From: Deltaproteobacteria bacterium
GTDB lineage: Bacteria; Myxococcota_A; UBA9042; DTJE01
Length of the DNA stretch: 13,946 nucleotides
Assembly: GCA_016784945.1 (NCBI GenBank)
Contig: JADHTP010000055.1
Coordinates: forward strand, 1 to 13,946
Direction of reading: 5' to 3'
Of the stretch, positions 6,002 through 13,946 are shown in pieces. The translations under genes and the position numbers were made by a program. Position 1 is the stretch's first letter, and each line of letters opens with the position of its first letter. The notes under the pieces were generated by a model that was not told where the DNA came from, made no database searches, and saw only the letters and a program-made list of their open reading frames with translations.

Positions 6002-6493
6002 ATGATTGGCGCCAGCCGGATGAGCCGTACGATATCGAAGTTCAACGCCTTTCCCGCGCCCATACGGAAACGCCTGATTTCCTTCATCATGGGCCACATG
6101 GTCCCCTACGTGGGCACCTCGGGGATCGTGATCGAGGAAATGACCGAGGAGAGGCTGGTCGCCACCATCGCCAACCGCAAGAAGGTCCAGAACCACATCC
6201 ACAACGTGCATGCCGCCGCCATGGCGCTCATTGCCGAAACCTGCACCGGCTTCGTGGTGGCCATGAACCTGCCCGACGACAAGCTGCCTCTCATCAAGAC
6301 CCTCAAGGTGGACTACCTGAAGAGGACCAAGGGGGACATGAAGGCCGTCGCTACCCTGACCCCCGAGCAGCGGGAAAGGATCCGAACCGAGGAGCGGGGC
6401 AACCTGCCGGTGGAGATCCACGTCACCGACGAGACCGGCGAGGAACCCATCCAGTGCGAGATGATCTGGGCCTGGGTCACCAAGACGAAATAA
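6002..6493 (+). CDS. DUF4442 family hotdog-fold protein (thioesterase-like)
   Basis: The 163-residue product matches the DUF4442 branch of the hotdog superfamily in length and layout. DUF4442 proteins are related to PaaI-type thioesterases, but their substrates are mostly unknown. Seen here: PYVGTSGIVIEEMTEERLVATI (35-56), then NHIHNVHAAAMALIAETCTGF (64-84), which is the hotdog helix region with the typical NHxxxVHAxA start. The strand LIKTLKVDYLKRTKGDMKAVATL follows (97-119). The likely cytoplasmic role is hydrolysis or binding of an acyl-CoA thioester. Upstream in-frame ATGs exist (5927 and 5987), but AGAGGA six bases before ATG 6002 decides the start. It is divergent from the peptidase and convergent with the phospholipase D-like gene, so it is probably transcribed alone. 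Family call good; reaction unknown. Confidence 0.87.
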   Translation: MIGASRMSRTISKFNAFPAPIRKRLISFIMGHMVPYVGTSGIVIEEMTEERLVATIANRKKVQNHIHNVHAAAMALIAETCTGFVVAMNLPDDKLPLIKTLKVDYLKRTKGDMKAVATLTPEQRERIRTEERGNLPVEIHVTDETGEEPIQCEMIWAWVTKTK

Positions 6494-6517
6494 TGACCAG
6501 GTGACTGTCCCCAGGTT
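6494..6517. repeat. 24-base convergent spacer carrying a quasi-palindrome
   Basis: The whole gap between two convergent stop codons contains GGTGACTGTCCCC, a near-palindrome (GGTGAC-T-GTCCCC, one mismatch), flanked on each side by a direct CCAGG. I recall GGTGACTGTCCCC as a motif that recurs between genes in many proteobacterial genomes, often near REP-associated transposases. That is memory, not a search result, and only one copy is present here. Confidence 0.3.
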
Positions 6518-8596
6518 TTAGAACACGTCCGGTCCCACTTCCAGCAGATAGTCGGGGGTGAACGACAGGGGATAGACGAAACCCTCGGGGTGGTGTGACT
6601 CGACGGTGGCCGCGATGTCACCGGGGGCGATTTCGGCCCCCTTCTCGTGCCAGAAGGCCTCCACCCCGGCATTGTGCTCGGCCGTCTGGCCCAACAGGGC
6701 GAAATTGGCGTCGGGGTCGTCGGACACCTGGCCCGCCAGGGCAGGCCCCACCAGGTTCCGGTAGATGCGACGGCGCGCTTCCCGGGTCCAGGTGCCGTCC
6801 AGCACGGACAGGTTCAATTCCCCCTCGTACAGCAGTCCGCGGTTGTTCTTGTTGCACGAACCCACGGACAGGTACAGGTCGTCCACGATGAGGATCTTCG
6901 AATGGACGTCCATGTTGACGAAATAGAAGGTGTCAGTCTCGTCGCCCGGTTGGGGGTCCTGACGCTCGACGGCATCGAAGCTCTTCAATTGCAGCAGGAG
7001 ATACCGCTGGGGCGCGTTGTCACGAAACAGCCCGTCCGATTCAACGGTGAACTTCTTGCCGCCGTCCGTGAACGACACGGGCTTGGTGACCACCACCAGG
7101 GTCACCCAGGGACGGGCCAGGAGCGTGTCCAGGATCACCTGGTTCAGTATGGGCATGCGGAAGTACTGGTCCTCGATGAAAACGAAGCTCGTGGCATTGG
7201 ACAGGGCCTTGATCCAGGTCTCCAGAATCGACTGCTCGGTGATGGGAGGGGGCTGGGTCGCCACCACCTGGCACACGGTGGAACCCGTCTCTGCGGCCGG
7301 GGGCAGCAAGGGGAAGGGGGACGCCTGCTCCCAGTACATGTCCATGGCCTCGATCCCCAGGTCCCAGCGGACGCGCAGCACGTCGTCCACATCCATTGCG
7401 GCGGGCCCTTCCACGCGAATGCCGTAATCCTTGCGGGGACCCAGGTCGGGCAGTTGCAGCTTCTGCTTGACGCGAAGACGTTCGTCGTTTCCGGTGGCGA
7501 ACTTCATGCGACCAGAATCGAAAACGCGATGTTCGCTGGTGTCCCAGTCCGTGCTCTTCACGTTCATCCCGCTGATGTAGGCCACCCTGCCGTCCATGGC
7601 AAAGGCCTTCTGGTGGAAGGAGGCGGCATCAAAGGTTTCGGTGACGGCGGAAGAGATTGCGTCATCACCGGGGAATGTTTCATCCATGAACTCCGCGCCG
7701 GCCGCGACCCGGTGGCCAAACGAAAAGTCGGGGGCAACGCCTTCCCATGTGCCGCTGAGGGGAACGGCCACCCCGTTGCCCTGAAGCATGACCTCGAACC
7801 CGTCATCCGGCGTGGTGCCCCTCAACCGGATATCCGGGTCCGTATTCATATAGGCGGCCCCCGTGACGGAATCGGGAGAGAAGCGGTTGATGAGGAGCCG
7901 CTTGACGGCTGGGACCTGGTCCAGCACGGCCAGTGCGGTGTTGGCCCGTCTCTGCTCCTCCGTCAGGCTTTCGTGACCTTCCGGGCGGACCATTTCGAAA
8001 TCGGACTGCCACCACCAGGTGGAACCCCGGATATGGGACTGGGCCATGGCCAGGTCCGTCAGGGTCTTTTCCCAGAGTTCCTCCCCGTCCATGAGCAGGT
8101 CCACCTGGTTGCCCGAACGGGCGGGGCGGCCGGAGCCGGCGAACCAGAGATGATCCAGCCCGAGGTACAGCGTGGTGCGGGGGCAGCCGGCCGCCTGGAA
8201 CAGGGACCAGGCCGTTCGCACGCCCTCCGACAGACCCGTTGCCACGGGTGGCGATGCAGGATCACCGGACAGGGTGAATCGGGCCGTGCCCGGGAAATGA
8301 CCTTCCGCCTCGGCAAGGACGTCGATGGCGGTACCCGGTGCCAGGTCCACCTCCGCGTCCCCGGTGTAGGACACGCCGTTCACCGTCACTGAAATCCCGT
8401 CCAGCCGTCGACCCCAGATGTCCAGGGCCACGACCCTCGTCGGTCGGGACGTGGCGCAGGCCACCGCGTCCCAGCCCCCCGTGTCGCCGCCCGGGGACGT
8501 ACCATGGCTTTCGCAGGACGTCAGCAGGCCCGAAAATACGAGGACAACTACGGGAACAAGGACGTTCCCGCAAAGGTTGGTGCGTGTCGCTTTCAC
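6518..8596 (-). CDS. Phospholipase D-like lipoprotein with two HKD motifs
   Basis: PLD-superfamily enzymes hydrolyse or transfer phosphodiester bonds, typically of phospholipids. The 692-residue product has a lipoprotein signal (VVVLVFSGLLTSC, Cys28) and a short Ig/carboxypeptidase-regulatory-like segment (about 52-110). The first HKD motif is HQKAFAMDG (328-336: His328, Lys330, Asp335) and the second is HSKILIVDD (565-573: His565, Lys567, Asp572), followed by LSVGSCNKNNRG. SILETWIKALSNATSFVFIEDQYF (456-479) matches the segment that precedes the second motif in eukaryotic-type PLDs. The start is GTG at 8596, overlapping the stop of the upstream gene in GTGA, so it is translationally coupled. 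It is the last gene of a three-gene operon. Membrane-anchored or secreted phospholipase is the best guess; phosphatidyltransfer or a structural role is possible. Confidence 0.92.
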   Translation of the reverse strand: MKATRTNLCGNVLVPVVVLVFSGLLTSCESHGTSPGGDTGGWDAVACATSRPTRVVALDIWGRRLDGISVTVNGVSYTGDAEVDLAPGTAIDVLAEAEGHFPGTARFTLSGDPASPPVATGLSEGVRTAWSLFQAAGCPRTTLYLGLDHLWFAGSGRPARSGNQVDLLMDGEELWEKTLTDLAMAQSHIRGSTWWWQSDFEMVRPEGHESLTEEQRRANTALAVLDQVPAVKRLLINRFSPDSVTGAAYMNTDPDIRLRGTTPDDGFEVMLQGNGVAVPLSGTWEGVAPDFSFGHRVAAGAEFMDETFPGDDAISSAVTETFDAASFHQKAFAMDGRVAYISGMNVKSTDWDTSEHRVFDSGRMKFATGNDERLRVKQKLQLPDLGPRKDYGIRVEGPAAMDVDDVLRVRWDLGIEAMDMYWEQASPFPLLPPAAETGSTVCQVVATQPPPITEQSILETWIKALSNATSFVFIEDQYFRMPILNQVILDTLLARPWVTLVVVTKPVSFTDGGKKFTVESDGLFRDNAPQRYLLLQLKSFDAVERQDPQPGDETDTFYFVNMDVHSKILIVDDLYLSVGSCNKNNRGLLYEGELNLSVLDGTWTREARRRIYRNLVGPALAGQVSDDPDANFALLGQTAEHNAGVEAFWHEKGAEIAPGDIAATVESHHPEGFVYPLSFTPDYLLEVGPDVF

Positions 8597-10452
8597 AGGG
8601 TCGTCTCGACCAGTTCCCCGGTGATCACCACCAGGCCCCCGTCGAGGGACGAGGTGCCAGCGTGGAGTTTGGTCAGGGTGAAGCCGCCGATAGAGGGCAG
8701 GGGGATGGTGCCCAGCAGATCGGCCAGCAGGGGTTCCAGGGAACCCAGCAGCCCACTCATGGTGTCCTCGAGACAGGTCTCGGCAGCGGAAAAGGTCCCG
8801 TCGTCGTTGATCACGTCCAGGGCCACGTCGAAGGTGTGGGTGACGATTTCCACGTCGTTGGAGGGGGTGGAAACCACTTCGCCGTCCATGCGCAAGGTCA
8901 GGGCCAGGGACATCACCGGGTCAGTGAGGGAGATCGACGGTATCAGTACGTGCAGGATCACGTCACCCGCCCCCAGACGGATACCGCCGGAATACGGCAA
9001 CGCCAGGTCAGCCACCGGGGGATAGGTGGTGTCCACGTCCATGGCCATGGGGGTTTCGGGACCGATGGCCTGGGGCAGGTTGTCCAGGACGCCTCCCAGG
9101 AAGCCGGCCACAAGGGTCATTTCCAGCTTGTGGGCATCCATGAAGGCCTGGTCCAGGCGGAATCGCAACAGTCCCGACCGCCAGACCTCGTGAAAGACAG
9201 TGTTGAGGAAGTCGTCCTTCAGGGACAGGCGGTAACCCTCCACCTCGGGCCAGGCCTCCTGGCCGGGGGTCGACAGGACGCCCTTCGACACCAGCGAGGG
9301 GTCCGGATCGAGACCGCTCACCACCAGGTCCAGGGCCAGGTGGATGCCCGCCGGTTTCAGCTTGATTTCGGAAGGTTCGAAACGCAGTTCGAAAGTCCGG
9401 TCGAACAGGTCCACCGGGATGGGATCACCCACGTGGGACAGGGCGTCCTCGGCCTTGGCGGGCACGTAGTCCAGCAGGATGTCGGTCATCCATTGCTCCA
9501 CAAGGCCCACCAGGGTCTCCTCGATGTCCGGGAAGAGGGCCAGGAGGTCATCGGCAACGCCCTTTATTTTCACGTTGAGACCCTCGAAACCGAAGACCAT
9601 GTCGGTCAGGTCCCCTTCGATGTCACCGTCGTCGACCAGCACCAGGAAGATTTCCCCGTCCATGACCACGCGGGAAGCGCTGATTTCCACTTCGTAGAAT
9701 TTTCCCGGATTGCCCACGAGGTCCACGCCCACGGTGGCGACCAGGTCGAACATTTCGAAATGGGCCATCAACCGGTCCCAGGCCGGGACCAGTTCAACGA
9801 TGGTCCCGGGAGAACGATCGATCAGAACGGCGTTGACCACCATGAGAGTGGAGGAATACAGGGGATTGACCTCCTGGAACATGGCCGTGAGGTCCAAGCT
9901 GTCAAACCAGGCCGCGCCGGCCTTTCCCACCTCGGTCAGCGCCTTTTTGCCGAGATACATGTCGGCGGCGTGGAGAACGGACTGGCTGGGAGGTGCGTAG
10001 TCACCGCACAGGAGGGCCCGGTGATCCTGTCCCATTGCGCCGCTGGTCGTGGACGCCGAGGCCTGGATCAGGTTGAGCCCGAAGGCTGGAACGAAGGACG
10101 AGTCCACGGGACCCGACTGTGCCGGTAGGGGTTGCCCCTGGACCTCCACGGTCTGCAGCGGGGCATCCGACTGGACATGGAGTTTCAGAGGATAGGGGGA
10201 GCCGCACTGGCTGGCATACAGGCCGCGGGTCGGTTCCAGAATGGAAACCGTGGGGACAGGGCCCAGGTCCACGAACTGTCCGGGATCGGGAGGCAGGGTG
10301 ACGTCTTGCGACCCGGTATCGGACTGAATCACATCAGGGGATCCCGTGTCGGGTGTCGTGGTGGCGGAATCGTTGCCGCAGGAAGGCAGCAACAGCGCCA
10401 GTGCCGCAGCGGTGGTCAGTGCAACCAGGATCGTTGGGGTGGAACGACGCAT
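8593..10452 (-). CDS. Large lipoprotein: Ig-like domain plus suspected TULIP/BPI-like lipid-binding region
   Basis: The 619-residue product has a lipoprotein signal peptide (ILVALTTAAALALLLPSC, Cys25) and a Thr/Ser/Asp/Pro linker to about 65. Residues 65-150 look like a bacterial Ig-like domain (PTVSILEPTRG..., GLNLIQASASTTSGA...DHRALLCGDYAP). The rest has no cysteine-rich or catalytic motif. It alternates long beta-strand patterns with amphipathic helices, such as GVADDLLALFPDIEETLVGL (298-317) and FLGGVLDNLP. This rhythm, and the style of similar myxobacterial proteins, suggest a TULIP (BPI/LBP-like) lipid-binding fold. That is an inference by eye. The frame is open upstream to 10620, but the ATG at 10452 has GGAGG five bases before it and a signal peptide right after it. 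It starts one base after the Cys-rich gene's stop and overlaps the PLD-like gene by 4 bases. Confidence 0.88.
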   Translation of the reverse strand: MRRSTPTILVALTTAAALALLLPSCGNDSATTTPDTGSPDVIQSDTGSQDVTLPPDPGQFVDLGPVPTVSILEPTRGLYASQCGSPYPLKLHVQSDAPLQTVEVQGQPLPAQSGPVDSSFVPAFGLNLIQASASTTSGAMGQDHRALLCGDYAPPSQSVLHAADMYLGKKALTEVGKAGAAWFDSLDLTAMFQEVNPLYSSTLMVVNAVLIDRSPGTIVELVPAWDRLMAHFEMFDLVATVGVDLVGNPGKFYEVEISASRVVMDGEIFLVLVDDGDIEGDLTDMVFGFEGLNVKIKGVADDLLALFPDIEETLVGLVEQWMTDILLDYVPAKAEDALSHVGDPIPVDLFDRTFELRFEPSEIKLKPAGIHLALDLVVSGLDPDPSLVSKGVLSTPGQEAWPEVEGYRLSLKDDFLNTVFHEVWRSGLLRFRLDQAFMDAHKLEMTLVAGFLGGVLDNLPQAIGPETPMAMDVDTTYPPVADLALPYSGGIRLGAGDVILHVLIPSISLTDPVMSLALTLRMDGEVVSTPSNDVEIVTHTFDVALDVINDDGTFSAAETCLEDTMSGLLGSLEPLLADLLGTIPLPSIGGFTLTKLHAGTSSLDGGLVVITGELVETTL

Positions 10453-10453
10453 G

Positions 10454-13400
10454 TCAGCCTCCGCAGGCGCCCGGAGAGGCAACCGTGGTGTTGCCGCAGT
10501 CCTCATGGGTGGCGGCGCAACTGTTGGCGTAGGTGACCCCGTCGGCGCCGCACACGGTATCGATGGGATAGACCGTGTCGTCGGAGCATTCGGGGCAGAA
10601 CCACTCGTTGAGACAGGCACCGAGGTGGGCGGCCGTCTCGCCGAAGGTGATGTAGCAGGTCATCAGGGTGCAGCCATTGGGGTAGGTCACCCCGGTGTTG
10701 CTGCACACCTTCGGGTCCAATGGATCCCCGCTGCAGGCGGGACAGATACACGCCCCGTAGCTGAAGAGATGGCTTTCGTAGCCTGCCGTGCAACCGTAGG
10801 CTTCTTTCATCTCGCAGGGCGAGTCGTAGGTGATGTACTGATCACTGCACAGTTGCTGGTCGTCGCAGGGGGTGGGCACGGAAAGGACCGGGCACTCGTC
10901 GTCGTTGTCGCAGATACAGACATCGCAGGACGCCAACTGGTTGAGGTAGCCCACAACGGGGTCCAGTGGCTGGGTCTGGTTACAATCCCGGTCCCCGGAA
11001 CAGCCGATGCACCAGGGGATCTCCTCCTCGCAGATGGCGCAGGCGGCGCACACATCATTCGCGTAGTCAACGTCATCCACGCCGCAGACCGTCTGGACAA
11101 TGGAGGGGTCACAGGGGCAGATGGGCTCGTAGCAGCCCCCGTCGACGCACACTTCGGTGCCGGAACACCCAGCGCCGCAGGTGCCGCCGCATCCGTCGTC
11201 TCCGCAGGCCCACCAAGCCTCGCATTGTGGTACGCAGGGACACTCCACGTCGATGGTGAAGTTCGAGTTCTGCCCAGCGTGACCGTCCACCACGAAGAAG
11301 TAGGTCGTCCCCGCCACGGCGGTGAAGGTGGCTACGTTGTCGCCGTGGGCCAGGCAGTTCTCCGGCAGGCAGGCCAGGGCCAGGGACTCGATCACGAAGA
11401 TATCCAGGTCACCGGTCATCTGGGACAGGGTCACTGTGTGCAGGCCATCCACCTGGGCTTCGAACTGGTAGGTGTACTCGGGCAGGTCCCACACCCCGGC
11501 AGCGCAGTCGTACTCGTCGACAAGGTTCGTGGATCCTTGACCGTAGTTGTACCAGGTGTCGCCGTAACCGCAGACCAGGGTCCAGTCGACCACGCAGTGG
11601 GGCACGGGGCAGGCTGCGGTGAAAGCGCAGTCGCCGTCGTCGCAGTCGGTGAGCGAGTCCCCGTCGTCGTCGATCCCGTCGTCGCAGATTTCCTCGTGCA
11701 GGGGCTGGCAGGTGACTGAAATGGCGTATCCGCCGGCTGATGTGAGGGATTCGTCTTCGCCATCCACCACGATGTAATAGGTCTGGCCGCCGGCCAGGTT
11801 GACCTGGGCCTGGTCGTAGCTCTGCGCGATGCAGTTCTGTCCGTCACATCCAGCGTTGTCATCGGACAGGATCATGACGGCCACGGCGTCGTCGCCAGGG
11901 GATTCAGGATAGAGATCCACGGTGGCCAGCACGTCATAGGGCGGAACGAACCGATAGGCGTACTCGGGCCTCAGGCCGGTGAAGGTCCCGTTCGGGCAGT
12001 CGTAGGAGGTAACCTGGTCGGTGGCGCCCACGTTCAGGATGTCCCACACGTCGGAGAATCCGCAGTCCACGGTGATGACCGGGGCACAGTTCCCGGCACA
12101 GGTCAGGCTCCCGATGCACACACCCTCGTGGCAGGTGTCGTCGTCCGTGCAGACGTCTCCATCGTCGCAGGACGCGGTGTTGTAGGCATGGGAGCAGCAG
12201 CCTTCGGGCGTGCAGGTGTCCGAGGTGCACACGTCGCTGTCGTCACAGTCGCCGTCCACGTTGCACAGGGCCGTCCCCGCGCACACACCGGAAAGGCACT
12301 GGTCGGCGTCCGTGCAGGGGTCGCCGTCGTCGCATTGTCTTCCGTCGGCCAACTGGGACGTGTCGCAGTCGCCAGTGGCGGGATTGCATTGGGTGAAGTC
12401 GCAGGAATCGGGGGCAGGCATGGGACAGTTGACCACCGCGGAAGAGTCCGTCACGCAGGTGTGCTCCACGCAGATGGGAACGCCGTTGCACTGATCACCG
12501 TCGTCATAGACCAGGCAGTCCGCGTTTGAAGTGCAGGTGCAGGAAGGAACAGGAATACCCCGGCAGACGCCCAGGTCGCACCGGTCCGTTTCGGTGCAGG
12601 CATTGCCGTCGTCGCAATCGGCGGTGTTGTAGGTGAACACGCAACCCAGGTTCGTGTCACAGGCCTCGTCGGTACAGATGTCCTGGTCGAAACAGGTGAC
12701 AGGTGCGCCTCCCGTGCAGGCGCCTCCGGCGCAGGTGTCGTTTTCGGTGCAGGCGTTGCCATCGTCGCAACCGGTGCCGTCCACGAGTTCCAGGATCTGG
12801 CATGCGCCGAAATCGGGCAGGCATTCGTATTGCCGGCACACCGGGTCGGCCGGACAGGTGACCACCGTGGCGGGATCCACCAGGCACTGGTTGACCAGGC
12901 AGACCAGCGTGCCGTTGCACAGGTCGCCGTCCTCGAAGGGCTGGCAGTCCGCATCTTCATTGCACGCGCAGGTGGGATCGGCGTAGCCGGTACAGACGCC
13001 GCCGACGCAGGTGTCGTTCTGGGTGCAGGGGTCACCGTCGTCGCAGGTGACGTTGTTGTCCACGTGCTGGCACCCCGAGCCGAGGTCGCAGGATTCATCG
13101 GTGCACAGGTTGCCGTCATCGCAGTCGATGGTGGCGCCGGCGCAGGTGCCGGCCCCGCAGACATCGTTTTCCGTACAGGCGCTGCTGTCATCGCAGGGTG
13201 TCCCGTCCAGCAGGCTTCGGTCCACGCATATTCCGCTGTCCGGAACGCACACCGTCTCGGTGCACTCGGCCGGGTTCTGGGTGCACTGGACGATGGTGGC
13301 CGGGTCCGACACGCAGGCCCCGTGGGCGCAGCCGTTACAGACCTGATCGTCGTTGTCCAGGCAGGTCAACGTGCCGTTGCAGAGGTCCCCGTCATCGTCG

Positions 13401-13946
13401 GGGATGCAGTCGTCCACCGTGGTGCAGGGAATGCAGTCGGGCACGGGATTGGTGGTGCACCCGGTGGGGCTTACGCAGGAATCGGCGGTACAGGGGTCGT
13501 CGTCGTCGCAGACCACGGCCGTTCCCTCGCAGACGCCCGATGTGCAGGTGTCCGGATCGGTGCAGGCGTCGCTGTCGTCGCAGGTGGTCCCGTCGGTCTG
13601 GTTCGGATTGTCGCAAAGCCCGGTACTCGTGTTACAGGTTCCGGCAACGTGACACTGGTCCAGGGCCGTGCAGGCCACCGGGGGTAGGTTCTGCTCACAG
13701 ACACCGCCCTGGCACCAGTCCACTCCGTTGCAGAGGTTTCCGTCGTCACAGTCGGTCTCGTTGTCCTGGATGGGTTCGGTGCAGACACCCGTCTCCGTAT
13801 TGCATATTCCCGCCCGGTGGCAGGCGTCCAGAGCGGTGCACACCACGGGCGCCGTGGTCTGCTGACACACGCCGGACTGGCAGGTGCTCACGCCGTTGCA
13901 GTCGTTGTTGTCGTCGGCGCAGACGGTGTTGTCCAGCTGGTTCGGG
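10454..13946 (-). CDS. Giant secreted Asp/Cys-rich repeat protein with two PPC-like domains and Kazal-like tail (N-terminus off window)
   Basis: The frame is open from the right edge (GTG at 13891 is internal) and 1163 residues are visible. From the N-terminal side there are two CNGV...CTALD..H.AG.CNT.TG.C units. Then come three tandem blocks of 154, 143 and 133 residues, each starting CNG and built of CDDxxxCT...C...C modules (ten exact CDDxxxCT copies). Next are a PPC-like beta domain (12088-11708), a CDDGxDDDGD acidic motif (about 11700-11625) and a second PPC-like domain (about 11596-11240). A CGDDGCGGTCG module follows. The tail has several Kazal/follistatin-like segments, including VCSNTGVTYPNGC and VCGADGVTYANSC near the C-terminus. 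All this implies a disulfide-rich, probably Ca-binding surface or secreted protein. Similar repeats are common in Myxococcota. The signal peptide is not in view. Binding partner unknown. Confidence 0.93.
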   Translation of the reverse strand, partial: PNQLDNTVCADDNNDCNGVSTCQSGVCQQTTAPVVCTALDACHRAGICNTETGVCTEPIQDNETDCDDGNLCNGVDWCQGGVCEQNLPPVACTALDQCHVAGTCNTSTGLCDNPNQTDGTTCDDSDACTDPDTCTSGVCEGTAVVCDDDDPCTADSCVSPTGCTTNPVPDCIPCTTVDDCIPDDDGDLCNGTLTCLDNDDQVCNGCAHGACVSDPATIVQCTQNPAECTETVCVPDSGICVDRSLLDGTPCDDSSACTENDVCGAGTCAGATIDCDDGNLCTDESCDLGSGCQHVDNNVTCDDGDPCTQNDTCVGGVCTGYADPTCACNEDADCQPFEDGDLCNGTLVCLVNQCLVDPATVVTCPADPVCRQYECLPDFGACQILELVDGTGCDDGNACTENDTCAGGACTGGAPVTCFDQDICTDEACDTNLGCVFTYNTADCDDGNACTETDRCDLGVCRGIPVPSCTCTSNADCLVYDDGDQCNGVPICVEHTCVTDSSAVVNCPMPAPDSCDFTQCNPATGDCDTSQLADGRQCDDGDPCTDADQCLSGVCAGTALCNVDGDCDDSDVCTSDTCTPEGCCSHAYNTASCDDGDVCTDDDTCHEGVCIGSLTCAGNCAPVITVDCGFSDVWDILNVGATDQVTSYDCPNGTFTGLRPEYAYRFVPPYDVLATVDLYPESPGDDAVAVMILSDDNAGCDGQNCIAQSYDQAQVNLAGGQTYYIVVDGEDESLTSAGGYAISVTCQPLHEEICDDGIDDDGDSLTDCDDGDCAFTAACPVPHCVVDWTLVCGYGDTWYNYGQGSTNLVDEYDCAAGVWDLPEYTYQFEAQVDGLHTVTLSQMTGDLDIFVIESLALACLPENCLAHGDNVATFTAVAGTTYFFVVDGHAGQNSNFTIDVECPCVPQCEAWWACGDDGCGGTCGAGCSGTEVCVDGGCYEPICPCDPSIVQTVCGVDDVDYANDVCAACAICEEEIPWCIGCSGDRDCNQTQPLDPVVGYLNQLASCDVCICDNDDECPVLSVPTPCDDQQLCSDQYITYDSPCEMKEAYGCTAGYESHLFSYGACICPACSGDPLDPKVCSNTGVTYPNGCTLMTCYITFGETAAHLGACLNEWFCPECSDDTVYPIDTVCGADGVTYANSCAATHEDCGNTTVASPGACGG
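10458..10462 (-). promoter_or_regulatory. Ribosome binding site inside the end of the Cys-rich gene
   Basis: On the minus strand GGAGG lies five bases before the ATG at 10452 and overlaps the last codons of the Cys-rich gene (its stop is 10456-10454). It fixes the lipoprotein start and implies that translation of the two genes is linked. Confidence 0.7.
12092..13381 (-). repeat. Three tandem higher-order repeats within the Cys-rich gene
   Basis: The blocks run 13381-12920 (462 bases), 12919-12491 (429) and 12490-about 12092 (399). Each encodes a CNG start, a VDP/SDP-xx-VxC segment, a (L)DGxxCDDxxxCTxxDxC module, a second CDDxxxCT-like module and a closing CxxxADC...DGD (absent from the last block). 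The similarity is clearer in protein than in DNA, so this is an old, diverged duplication. The stepwise shortening is real by codon count. Confidence 0.7.

Noticed and set aside
8338..10128. Long plus-strand open frame of almost 600 codons opposite the two lipoproteins.
   Set aside because: Composition is typical of an antisense shadow in high-GC DNA (many Gly, His, Gln, Val), with no ribosome binding site or domain. The minus-strand genes have signal peptides and coupled starts.
10346..11719. Plus-strand open frame of 457 codons opposite the Cys-rich gene, and similar ones at 12830-13687 and 6647-8392.
   Set aside because: They mirror the codon bias of the real genes and show no motifs of their own.
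10454..13946. DNA repeats in the Cys-rich gene as a CRISPR or mobile array.
   Set aside because: The repeats are in frame, diverged at DNA level, unevenly spaced and encode conserved Cys/Asp positions.

Overview
The window is high-GC, densely coding bacterial DNA and contains parts of ten protein genes. I see no rRNA, tRNA, CRISPR array, transposase or integrase. Several things point to a predatory or social 'deltaproteobacterial' lineage (Myxococcota, Bradymonadota or a relative). These are the many short-leader lipoproteins, a very large secreted protein made of Asp/Cys-rich repeats with PPC-like and Kazal-like modules, and a phospholipase D-like lipoprotein. This placement is an inference from protein style, not a phylogenetic result.

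Region 1 (1-2761, minus strand) is an acyl-CoA carboxylase operon. In transcription order it has a short acyl-CoA dehydrogenase-like fragment, a full carboxyltransferase subunit of the methylcrotonyl-CoA/geranyl-CoA type, and the N-terminal 257 residues of the biotin carboxylase subunit, which runs off the left edge. The first two genes overlap by one base (TGATG) and the third follows after 11 bases. Together the two complete subunits would carboxylate a branched acyl-CoA, probably in leucine or terpenoid breakdown.

Region 2 (2773-4949, plus strand) reads away from region 1. It holds an exported tyrosine/dual-specificity phosphatase, a radical SAM/SPASM protein 7 bases downstream, and a 97-residue small lipoprotein-like peptide that has its own strong ribosome binding site. 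A radical SAM/SPASM enzyme followed by a short, distinctive peptide is the classic layout of a post-translational peptide-modification (RiPP-type) system. It is the best candidate here for something undescribed.

Region 3 (4950-6493) starts with a patch of degenerate 7-bp repeats in inverted orientation, between convergent genes. Next come an M28-family metallopeptidase lipoprotein on the minus strand, which seems to lack an internal segment, and a DUF4442 hotdog-fold protein on the plus strand. The last two are divergent and share a 73-bp spacer in which two perfect TTGACA boxes form a symmetric dyad.

Region 4 (6518-13946, minus strand) is a tightly coupled three-gene operon for secreted products. 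In transcription order it has the giant Cys-rich repeat protein (its N-terminus lies beyond the right edge), a lipoprotein with an Ig-like domain and a suspected TULIP/BPI-like lipid-binding body, and a two-HKD phospholipase D-like lipoprotein. Gaps are 1 base and a 4-base overlap. The shared theme looks like surface binding plus lipid handling, but that is inference. No stretch longer than about 125 bases lacks a gene.
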